Positions 1 to 6,416 of a stretch of DNA of 9,341 nucleotides are shown here, piece after piece (the first letter of the stretch is position 1; every line of letters starts with the position of its first letter). The stretch comes from Vicinamibacteria bacterium (lineage in GTDB: Bacteria > Acidobacteriota > Vicinamibacteria > Fen-336 > JAGNNV01). The notes under the pieces were generated by a model. The model ran no database searches. It saw only the letters and a program-made list of their open reading frames with translations, and was not told where the DNA came from. The position numbers and the translations under genes were made by a program. Location: positions 1 through 9,341 of the forward strand of contig JAENWE010000027.1 of NCBI GenBank assembly GCA_016650185.1, written 5' to 3'.

Positions 1-1
1 C

Positions 2-307
2 GAGGTTCATCTCAACAACCAGGGTGATGTCGACATCCAGAACATCCTGGGCCGGGTCACCATCGACAACCAGCGCGGCCACGTACGCCTCTTGAAAGCG
101 GCGGCCGGCGTTCTCATCAAGAATACTTACGATGGGGTCGCGGCCTCGGACGTGGGCGGCTTGCTGGAGGTGATCAACAACCACGGAAGAATCCGGGCTC
201 ACCACTTCCTGAAAGGCGCTACGTTGGAGACGGACAACGAGGACGTGACCGCGAACGACTTCGGCGGCGCGCTGAAGGTGACCACGAAGCGCGGCGACGT
301 TCGGGTC
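2..307 (+). repeat. In-frame 36-residue (108-base) protein repeats
   Basis: About 2.8 degenerate copies are visible and can be aligned without gaps. Visible residues 17-52, 53-88 and 89-102 (starting at bases 50, 158 and 266) share Gly at unit positions 1 and 10, a hydrophobic residue at position 5 and Arg at position 13. Residues 1-16 match the end of the preceding unit. The similarity is clear in protein and weak in DNA, so this is an old structural repeat and not a recent tandem duplication. After residue about 102 the spacing between turn glycines becomes irregular. More copies may lie left of the window. Confidence 0.75.
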
Positions 308-751
308 AACCCGCTCCGCAAGGTCACTTCGCCCATCGACATCTCCGTCGACATTGGTGACATCAGCCTCGGCCTTCCGGACTCGGTGAATGCCCTGATC
401 GACGCCAGCGTGGAGCGCGGCTCCGTCGAGGGCGATGTCGGCGCACTGAAATCGTCGGAGCAGGGGAAGCGGTTGCTCAAGGCCACTATTGGAGAGGGCG
501 GCCCTCTGCTCAGACTTCGGTCCAGGCTGGGTGATATTCAGATCTCGCGCGATGGCGAGGTCGAGATCTCCGAACCGGATTTCCCGGACGCGCCCGACAT
601 CGACGCTAAATTCCGGCCTCGCCTCGGGGCCGACCCCCTGCCCGCGCCCCCCAAGCCTCCCGAGCCGCCAAGCGTGCCCAAGAAGCCGAAGGCCGCCGCG
701 GCTCTGGAACCTCCGGCGCCCCCGGCCAAGCCGACGCCTGACCGTCGCTGA
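2..751 (+). CDS. DUF4097-like beta-strand repeat protein with proline-rich C-terminal tail (5' end missing)
   Basis: The frame is open from the left edge to TGA at 749-751, giving 249 visible residues. The true start lies outside the window; an internal TTG at 92 is not a credible start because the same repeat pattern continues upstream of it. Visible residues 1-102 show a period of exactly 36 residues: glycines recur at 17/53/89 and 26/62/98, around a pattern like GGxLxVxxxxGxVR. This is typical of DUF4097-type or other parallel beta-strand stacks. Further strand-turn units with GDI or RGSV turns continue to about residue 182. Residues 211-249 are low complexity, with 16 prolines in 39 residues plus Lys and Ala, probably disordered. 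Proteins of this family are usually exported, but the signal peptide would be off-window. The molecular function is unknown. It is followed after 69 bases by purC on the same strand, with no clear functional link. The fold class is an inference from pattern, not from a profile search. Confidence 0.8.
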   Translation, partial: EVHLNNQGDVDIQNILGRVTIDNQRGHVRLLKAAAGVLIKNTYDGVAASDVGGLLEVINNHGRIRAHHFLKGATLETDNEDVTANDFGGALKVTTKRGDVRVNPLRKVTSPIDISVDIGDISLGLPDSVNALIDASVERGSVEGDVGALKSSEQGKRLLKATIGEGGPLLRLRSRLGDIQISRDGEVEISEPDFPDAPDIDAKFRPRLGADPLPAPPKPPEPPSVPKKPKAAAALEPPAPPAKPTPDRR

Positions 752-820
752 AGTTCCGCCAGGACCGGCTACCGACCGGTTGCCGCTCGGCATTGGGACG
801 CCCCAAGAGCCACTAAGATC

Positions 821-1720
821 GTGGGCATGCGCGAAGCTGTGGTCGCCACATCTCTGGATCTCCCCCTGGCTCGGCGCGGCAAGGTGCGGGATGTCTACGA
901 TCTTGGGACGGAGCTTCTGATCGTCACCACCGATCGCCTCTCGGCTTTCGACGTGATCCTGCCTCAGGGCATCCCCGACAAGGGCCGGGTCCTCAACCAG
1001 ATTTCATTGTTCTGGTTCAAGATGCTCGGGAGTTCCATCCCGAATCACATCATCGCGGCGGACGTGGCCGACTTCCCGGCTTCTCTGAAGCCGCATCGCG
1101 AGACTCTCGAGGGACGGTCGATGATGGTGCGGAAGACCGATCCTCTGCCCGTCGAGTGCGTGGTCCGCGGGTATCTGGCGGGTTCAGGTTTCAAGGACTA
1201 CAAGCGGACAGGCTCGATCTGCGGTCTGACTCTTCCCGCCGGCCTGCTCGAGTCGCAGAAGTTTCCTTTTCCGCTGTTCACGCCCGCGACCAAGGCGCAG
1301 ACCGGCCACGACGAGAATATTTCGTTCGATGAGATGGTGAAAGTGGTTGGTTTCGACCACGCGGAGACCGCGCGGGGCGCCTCGCTCACCATCTACGAGA
1401 AGGCGCGCCGCCACGCGGAGACGGTCGGTCTGACCATCGCGGACACGAAGTTCGAGTTCGGGGTGGTGAAGCAGGGACTGATCTGGATCGACGAGGCCCT
1501 GACCCCGGACTCATCGCGTTTCTGGGAGACGTCGAAGGTGGAGCCGGGGAAGACGCCGCCGAGTTTCGACAAACAGTTCGTCCGCGACTATTTGGAGACG
1601 TTGCCCTGGAACAAGACGGCCCCCGGGCCGGATCTTCCACCAGACGTCATCGCGGGAACACGCTGTCGATATCTGGAAGCTTTCCGACGATTGACAGGCA
1701 AAGAACTCCCGGGCCTGTAG
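821..1720 (+). CDS. purC: Phosphoribosylaminoimidazole-succinocarboxamide synthase (SAICAR synthetase)
   Basis: PurC joins CAIR and L-aspartate with ATP to give SAICAR in cytosolic de novo purine synthesis. Both family signatures are present: DPLPVECVVRGYLAGS at residues 107-122, and DTKFEFG at 208-214. The N-terminal nucleotide-binding stretch RGKVRDVYDLG is at 19-29. At 299 residues (from GTG at 821) it belongs to the longer, about 300-residue class, compared with about 240 in the short bacterial form. It is a single domain with no PurE or PurK fusion. The start could be GTG at 821 or ATG at 827; neither has a good ribosome binding site, and the choice changes only two residues. It stands alone, follows the repeat protein by 69 bases and converges with the glycosyltransferase operon 59 bases downstream. 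No purine riboswitch or PurR-like operator is visible. The identification is secure. Confidence 0.97.
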   Translation: MGMREAVVATSLDLPLARRGKVRDVYDLGTELLIVTTDRLSAFDVILPQGIPDKGRVLNQISLFWFKMLGSSIPNHIIAADVADFPASLKPHRETLEGRSMMVRKTDPLPVECVVRGYLAGSGFKDYKRTGSICGLTLPAGLLESQKFPFPLFTPATKAQTGHDENISFDEMVKVVGFDHAETARGASLTIYEKARRHAETVGLTIADTKFEFGVVKQGLIWIDEALTPDSSRFWETSKVEPGKTPPSFDKQFVRDYLETLPWNKTAPGPDLPPDVIAGTRCRYLEAFRRLTGKELPGL

Positions 1721-1740
1721 AGCCGAGCTCAGCCTCCGCA

Positions 1741-1754
1741 CGCGAGGTCTCGCG
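1741..1754. terminator. Short inverted repeat between convergent genes, possible weak bidirectional terminator
   Basis: A perfect palindrome-like element, CGCGAG-gt-CTCGCG, lies in the 59-base gap between the purC stop and the stop of the minus-strand glycosyltransferase. As a hairpin it would be a 5-bp stem with a 4-base loop. The position suits a shared terminator, but neither strand has a U-tract after it. The assignment rests mainly on location, and short GC palindromes are common at this base composition. Confidence 0.22.
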
Positions 1755-1779
1755 CCAGCAGCGGCTTTGAGAAGGTGGG

Positions 1780-2595
1780 TCAGCGAATGCGCCGACCGAC
1801 GAATACGAGCGCGTTCAGAATCTGCTGCTCAATCGGCCCCCGATGCAGGCGATAGTACAGCCTATGCGAGTCGTCGTAGGCGTCTCTCGCTCGCTTGGAC
1901 GCCTTGGCCATGCTGGTTCCGAGTTCATGCACGACCACGGCCTGGGGGATGAACATCACATGGCCTCCCGCCTTCCGGAGGCGGAGACACAGGTCGGCGT
2001 CTTCTTCGTACAGGAAGTAGCGCTCATCAAAGAAGCCGGCGGCGCGCGCGGCGGACATGCGCAACAGCATGCAAGACCCTGAGATCCAGTCGACCGGACG
2101 TGCGTGCCTCGTCTCCCTTTCCAGCTCTTCCAGCGCCCACGCAGCGCCGGCCTTGACTCCCTTCACCAACTTTCGCTGTCGATACTCCGAGGTGAGCGAG
2201 AGGTCCGGTCCAAAGCTCACTTGCGGACGGCCGTCCGCGTAGACGGTTTTAGGACCGAGGGCCAGCGCGCCCGGCATGCGATCGGCAGCCGCGAGCAATT
2301 CTGGGATCAACGCTGAGGTCAGCCGCGCGTCGGGATTCAGGATCAGGGCGAATTCCGTCTCGATCGTCCGCAGCGCGCGATTGTTGGCCTTCGAGAAGCC
2401 CTCGTTGTCGTCCGCGCGGATCACCGTAACCCAGGATGAAGCCTGGGCGACATCCGCCGACATGTCAGTGCTGGCGTTGTCGACCACGACCGTCGGGCAC
2501 GCGAACGCGTGCAATTCCAGCGAGGCGAGGCAGTCGTCGAGAACATCGGCCGAGTTGTAGGTCACGACCACGATGGTGACGCGGGGCGGAGTCAT
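1780..2595 (-). CDS. Family 2 glycosyltransferase (rhamnosyltransferase/WbbL-like)
   Basis: This is an inverting GT-A glycosyltransferase of 271 residues, probably adding one sugar from an NDP-sugar to a growing lipid-linked or surface glycan. The N-terminus has the classic VTIVVVTYNS strand (6-15), DNASTD at 39-44 and NEGFSKANN at 64-72. NPDA at 87-90 stands where the metal-binding DXD usually lies, as is common in the WbbL-like subgroup. WISGSCMLLR (170-179) and FDERYFLYEEDADLCLR (189-205) supply the acceptor-side and catalytic acidic residues. No transmembrane segment is apparent, so it should act at the cytoplasmic face of the membrane. The ATG at 2595-2593 overlaps the upstream gene's stop by four bases (ATGA), with a GGAG-type site about 11 bases upstream, implying translational coupling. 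It is the last gene of the three-gene minus-strand operon. Family assignment is firm; the donor and acceptor sugars cannot be told from sequence. Confidence 0.93.
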   Translation of the reverse strand: MTPPRVTIVVVTYNSADVLDDCLASLELHAFACPTVVVDNASTDMSADVAQASSWVTVIRADDNEGFSKANNRALRTIETEFALILNPDARLTSALIPELLAAADRMPGALALGPKTVYADGRPQVSFGPDLSLTSEYRQRKLVKGVKAGAAWALEELERETRHARPVDWISGSCMLLRMSAARAAGFFDERYFLYEEDADLCLRLRKAGGHVMFIPQAVVVHELGTSMAKASKRARDAYDDSHRLYYRLHRGPIEQQILNALVFVGRRIR

Positions 2596-3728
2596 GATGC
2601 GGCGCGCTCCAGAACCGCGAGAGTCTCGCGAGCCGCTCGCTCCCAGGAAAACTCCATCGCTCGTTCAGAACCACGACGCTTGAGATCAGCGCCCACTCCG
2701 GGCTCATCCAGCACCCGGGCCAGGGCTCTCGCAACCGCGGCCGCCTCCGGCTCAACCACCAGGGCTCCGGGCGCGAACATCTCATTGAGGCTGCCGCGAG
2801 CCGCGATGATGGTGGGGACGCCGCGTGACATCGCTTCCAGCGCGGGCAGGCCGAATCCTTCGTACTCCGAGAGGAAGACCGCGACATCCGCCGCCGCGTA
2901 GTGGCGCGCAACCTCCTCGTCGGTGACAAATCCTGAGACCCGGACGGTACCTTCAGCGCCCAAATCCTTGACCAGAGCCTGCAGATCCTCCCACGGGTGC
3001 GAACGGTTTTCGCCCACGATCCCAAGGCGGAGGTTCGGACGCTGCTGACCCAAGCGAGCGGCGGCGCGCACGAGAGTGCTGACGTTCCGGCGCCTGAGTA
3101 CGGTGCCCACGGTGATGATGTAGGCCGTGTCCGCTGGAAGGCCCAGGGCGGAGCGGCTCTCCGCCCGCTCCGGGCCCGAGGGCAGATCGTCGTCCGGGCC
3201 CAGCAGGACGACCGCCGTGCGGTCCGCGGCCATCCGTCCCAAATAGCGTCGGACTTCGCCCTTTGTGAATTGAGAGCAGGCGAGGATGGAGCTGGACACT
3301 CGCGCCGACCAGCGGGCCATCAGCCGTCTCCTAAGGCCATGTGCGAATCCGAACTCGTCCGGTCGGGCGAAGAAGGACAGATCGTGAATGGCGGTGACGC
3401 GGGGCGCGGGCGAGAAGAGCGGGCACGAATACGCGGGCGACAGGAGGACATCGATGCGATCCCGCAAGATCGCGGCGGGCAGGGCGCGCTGCTCCCAGAG
3501 CAAAGGAGGACCGCCCGGAAGCACCCGCGTCTCGATGCGGGCCGATGGCGTGGGCACTGACACGCTCGACGTGCTGTAGACCATGAAGTGATGCCGATCG
3601 TGGGTCGCGAACCGACGCAGCAGACTGCGCAGATACCGCCCCACTCCGGTCGGCCGTCCTTCGAGTTCGCGGGCGTCGATTCCGATGCGGAGCGGGCGGC
3701 CCGGCCCTTGGGAAACCGGCTCACTCAC
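2592..3728 (-). CDS. Family 4 glycosyltransferase (group 1), second gene of operon
   Basis: This is a retaining GT-B glycosyltransferase of 378 residues. The N-terminal acceptor domain begins with LRIGIDAREL (13-22) and the glycine-rich RPTGVGRYL (25-33), followed by AIHDLSFF (113-120). The C-terminal donor domain contains the EX7E signature at Glu290 and Glu298 within SEYEGFGLPALEAM. Length and domain order are normal for GT4. Translation starts with GTG at 3728-3726, overlapping the stop of the preceding gene by four bases (GTGA), with a GGAAGG ribosome binding site about 10 bases upstream. It has no obvious membrane anchor, so it is probably a peripheral protein at the inner membrane. It is a clear paralogue in arrangement of the next gene upstream: both have the RPTGVG loop, the IHDL.FF motif and a WERxAxxTL C-terminus. 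Mannosyl, rhamnosyl or glucosyl transfer are all possible. Confidence 0.94.
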   Translation of the reverse strand: MSEPVSQGPGRPLRIGIDARELEGRPTGVGRYLRSLLRRFATHDRHHFMVYSTSSVSVPTPSARIETRVLPGGPPLLWEQRALPAAILRDRIDVLLSPAYSCPLFSPAPRVTAIHDLSFFARPDEFGFAHGLRRRLMARWSARVSSSILACSQFTKGEVRRYLGRMAADRTAVVLLGPDDDLPSGPERAESRSALGLPADTAYIITVGTVLRRRNVSTLVRAAARLGQQRPNLRLGIVGENRSHPWEDLQALVKDLGAEGTVRVSGFVTDEEVARHYAAADVAVFLSEYEGFGLPALEAMSRGVPTIIAARGSLNEMFAPGALVVEPEAAAVARALARVLDEPGVGADLKRRGSERAMEFSWERAARETLAVLERAAS

Positions 3729-4843
3729 GAACCGAGGACCTTCCGGTAGAAACCGAGCGTCATCTCCGCGGTCCGCTCCCAGTCGAAGAGCCGGCTCCGC
3801 TCCAGGCCCGCGGTTCGTAGTTCGCCCGCTCTAGCGGGATCTTCAATGACCCGCGATAGACCTTCCACGATCGCCTCTTTGTCACGCGGATCGCCCACCA
3901 GCTCGGCCGCCCCGCCGGCAATCTCCTCCAGCGATGAGCCACGCGAACAGACGACGGGTAGTCCGGCCGCCATCGCCTCCACCACCGGAAAACCGAAGCC
4001 TTCGTCCAGGCTGACCAGCGCCAGACACTGCGAAGCCGCCATCAGGGCCCGGACTTCGCGGGTCTCTAGGTACCCGGTCGAGACGATCCGCGGCCCAGAT
4101 GGGCCCGGGCTTTCATCGAAGGCATCGCCAGGGCCCACGAGCACGAGCGGCGGCGGGTCGTCCAACCTCTCGGCGAGAACCCTGTAGGCGTTCACGAGCG
4201 CGCCGAGGTTCTTTCTTTTCTCGTCGCTGCCCAGATACAGAATGCCGCCGCGGGAGAGCCCCAGGCGCTGAAGGACGGCCTCGACATCGGCGGGGGTGGG
4301 CGCGACGCGAAAGGCCGGATCGACGCCGTAGGGCGTGACGCAGATCTTGGCCGTCGGCACGTGCAGCAAGGTCTCGATCTCGCGGGCGGTGTGCTCGGAA
4401 GGACAGATGATGCCATCGGCCTTCGCGGCATGAGACTGAACCAGGGGCGCGTAGTCACGACGGATCTCCGCCCCCGTCATTTCGGGGTGCTTGAAGAAGA
4501 AGAGGTCGTGGATGCTGATGATTCTTCGCGCCCGGCGAGCCGGAGTCAGGAGAGCGTGCGGCGAGTGCACGAGGTCGAACGCGCGTCCGCAGAGCATCTC
4601 TATGGGCGGCCAGGACAGTCGGTTCCAGGCCAGGTTCAGCATCCGCACCGGAATGGAGCGATCGACGATCTCCACATTCGGATCTGAGACGGGCTTCGTC
4701 CAACGTTCACTCAGCGAAGAGGTGAAGAGGGTGAAACTGGACTCGAGATCGAGCCGCGGGATTGCCGCCGCCAGGGCGCCTATATAGACCCCGACCCCGG
4801 TGGGCCGGGACAGGGCCGGCCGGACATCCAGAGCGACCTTCAC
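3725..4843 (-). CDS. Family 4 glycosyltransferase (group 1), first gene of operon
   Basis: This is a GT-B fold glycosyltransferase of 372 residues when started at GTG 4843-4841. That start places VKVALDVRPALSRPTGVGVY at the very N-terminus, as expected for this subfamily. The frame stays open upstream to 5119, but the extra 92 residues do not resemble a glycosyltransferase and would fill the divergent promoter region. Other motifs are SIHDLFFF (110-117), CPSEHTAREIETLL (147-160), PYGVDPAF (171-178), the phosphate-binding YLGSDEKRKN (203-212) and the EX7E pair Glu281/Glu289 in DEGFGFPVVEAM. The role is probably addition of a sugar to a surface glycan at the cytoplasmic membrane face. It is the promoter-proximal gene of the three-gene minus-strand operon, diverging from ugd across 274 bases. 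The ribosome binding site is poor: GGAAG lies 16 bases upstream. The family is certain; specificity is unknown. Confidence 0.92.
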   Translation of the reverse strand: MKVALDVRPALSRPTGVGVYIGALAAAIPRLDLESSFTLFTSSLSERWTKPVSDPNVEIVDRSIPVRMLNLAWNRLSWPPIEMLCGRAFDLVHSPHALLTPARRARRIISIHDLFFFKHPEMTGAEIRRDYAPLVQSHAAKADGIICPSEHTAREIETLLHVPTAKICVTPYGVDPAFRVAPTPADVEAVLQRLGLSRGGILYLGSDEKRKNLGALVNAYRVLAERLDDPPPLVLVGPGDAFDESPGPSGPRIVSTGYLETREVRALMAASQCLALVSLDEGFGFPVVEAMAAGLPVVCSRGSSLEEIAGGAAELVGDPRDKEAIVEGLSRVIEDPARAGELRTAGLERSRLFDWERTAEMTLGFYRKVLGS

Positions 4844-4919
4844 AGAGCGAGTCTCAGCGCTTCCGTCACTCCAGATGATCGCTCGAAGTTCTTCATTTGA
4901 GTGGGTAGGCGACCGAGAT

Positions 4920-4947
4920 GCTATACGGGGCGTTTGGCGCGAAACAA
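4920..4947 (-). promoter_or_regulatory. Candidate sigma70-like promoter for the minus-strand glycosyltransferase operon
   Basis: Read on the minus strand there is TTGTTT (4947-4942), a 16-base spacer and TATAGC (4925-4920). These match the TTGACA and TATAAT consensus at 3 and 4 of 6 positions. Transcription from here would give a leader of roughly 70 bases before the GTG at 4843. It sits in the divergent gap between two operons, where promoters are required. On the plus strand the same TATA core could pair with TTGAGT (4897-4902) at a long 19-base spacing to serve ugd, which is weaker. The call is consensus matching only, in an organism whose promoter consensus is unknown. Confidence 0.25.
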
Positions 4948-5117
4948 GGACGTGCGGGCGAGCCACAACCGCGCGAAGTGCCCCAAGGCCCCGTTTGGTA
5001 AACTTCACCGCCCTCGACCCCGCCCTGTCCTCCGCCACATGCCTGCAGGACCCCGAGGGTAGTCGAGTCGATAGAGCACCCGCACCCATCCACGAAACCA
5101 GGGAAACAAAAGACTGC

Positions 5118-6416
5118 ATGAAGATCGCCGTTGTTGGAACGGGCTACGTCGGCCTCGTCGCGGCCGCCTGTTTCGCTGAGAATGGAAACAGCGTGGTCGG
5201 CGTCGATATCGACGAGGCCAAAATCAAGGCTCTGCGGGATGGCCAGATACCCATATACGAACCGGGCTTGGCGGAGATCGTGGTCCACAACGTCGAGGAG
5301 GGGCGACTGCGTTTCACCACCGACATCAAGGCGGCGGTTCTGCAGAGCGACGTGCTCTTTATCGCGGTGGGAACTCCCCAGGACGACGATGGTTCGGCCG
5401 ATCTCCAGTTCGTGCTGAAGGTGGCCGAGCAGATCGCCGACTCCATGAACGGGCCGAAGATCGTGGTCAACAAATCCACCGTTCCGGTGGGCACGGCGGC
5501 CAAGGTCAGGGCCGCCATCGAGGCCCGCACGAAGCATCCGGTGAGTGTGGTTTCAAACCCCGAGTTCCTCAAGGAGGGCGCCGCGGTCGACGATTTCCTG
5601 AAGCCGGATCGGGTGGTGATCGGGACCGACGACCCCAAAGCCCAGGCGGTCATGCGCGAGCTTTATGAGCCCTTCGTGCGCACCGGCAAGCCCATCCTGA
5701 TGATGGACAACGTGTCGGCCGAGCTCACAAAGTACGCGTCCAACGCCATGCTCGCGCTCCGGATTTCGTTCATGAACGAGGTCGCGAACCTGTGTGACGC
5801 CACCGGCGCCGATGTCGAGATGGTCCGTCGCGGCATGGCCACCGACTCACGCATCGGCCCCGCCTTCCTCTTCCCCGGCCTCGGCTACGGCGGCTCCTGC
5901 TTTCCCAAGGACGTGAAGGCCATCGAGCACACCAGCCGCGAATATCACGCTCCCATGGAGATCGTGGCCGCGGTGGAACGCGTGAACACTCGCCAGAAGA
6001 CCATCATGCTCCCCCGCATGGAGAAGCTGCTCGGCGACCTGAAGGGCAAGAAGATCGCGGTCTGGGGCATCGCTTTCAAACCGCGCACCGACGACATCCG
6101 TGAAGCCCCGGCCCTGTTCGTGATCGAAGGCCTGCTGGCAAAGGGGGCCACGGTCGCCGCCTACGACCCCAAGGCAATGGACCACGCCAAGGCGTCGCTG
6201 CCCGACTCGGTGCAGTGGGCGAAGAACGGCTACGGCGCTCTCGAGGGGGCGGACGCGCTGCTCCTCGCCACCGAGTGGAACGAATTCCGCGAGCCGGACT
6301 TCTCTCGGATGAAGTCGCTGATGCGGCGCGCGCTTATCTTCGACGGCCGGAACATCTACAACCCGAAGACGGTCAAGGCTGCCGGCTTCGAATATGTCGG
6401 CATCGGTCGCCGCTGA
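5118..6416 (+). CDS. ugd: UDP-glucose 6-dehydrogenase
   Basis: Ugd oxidises UDP-glucose to UDP-glucuronate with two NAD+ in the cytosol, supplying uronic acid for acidic polysaccharides. From ATG 5118 the protein is 432 residues, the usual length. An N-terminal Rossmann motif GTGYVGLVAAACFA is at 7-20, with IYEPGL at 46-51, NKSTVPVGT at 118-126 and NPEFLKEG at 147-154. ELTKYASNA (202-210) carries the conserved Lys205 and Asn209. The catalytic cysteine is Cys261 in GYGGSCFPKD, followed by Asp265. The C-terminal UDP-binding domain contains WGIAFKPRTDDIREAP. All catalytic residues are intact. The frame is open upstream to about 4800, but the family N-terminus begins at MKIAVVGTGY, so that extension is rejected. 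The Shine-Dalgarno is weak (AGGGA too far upstream). It is the first gene of the plus-strand operon and galE follows with no gap. Confidence 0.97.
   Translation: MKIAVVGTGYVGLVAAACFAENGNSVVGVDIDEAKIKALRDGQIPIYEPGLAEIVVHNVEEGRLRFTTDIKAAVLQSDVLFIAVGTPQDDDGSADLQFVLKVAEQIADSMNGPKIVVNKSTVPVGTAAKVRAAIEARTKHPVSVVSNPEFLKEGAAVDDFLKPDRVVIGTDDPKAQAVMRELYEPFVRTGKPILMMDNVSAELTKYASNAMLALRISFMNEVANLCDATGADVEMVRRGMATDSRIGPAFLFPGLGYGGSCFPKDVKAIEHTSREYHAPMEIVAAVERVNTRQKTIMLPRMEKLLGDLKGKKIAVWGIAFKPRTDDIREAPALFVIEGLLAKGATVAAYDPKAMDHAKASLPDSVQWAKNGYGALEGADALLLATEWNEFREPDFSRMKSLMRRALIFDGRNIYNPKTVKAAGFEYVGIGRR

Noticed and set aside
489..920. Plus-strand open frame bridging the repeat protein and purC
   Set aside because: It is out of frame with both well-supported genes, overlaps each, and its Arg/Ser/Pro-rich translation is typical of a high-GC shadow frame.
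2997..3560. Plus-strand open frame antisense to the second GT4 gene
   Set aside because: It is fully opposite a gene with an intact EX7E signature, and its Arg/Gly/Ala-rich translation has no motifs.
4800..5117. Upstream in-frame extension of ugd
   Set aside because: It would overlap the start of the divergent GT4 gene, and the ugd family N-terminus matches MKIAVVGTGYVG at 5118.
4844..5119. 92-residue N-terminal extension of the first GT4 protein (start at 5119)
   Set aside because: The glycosyltransferase fold starts at VKVALDVRP, right at GTG 4843; the extension is low-similarity sequence running through the divergent promoter region and overlapping the ugd start.
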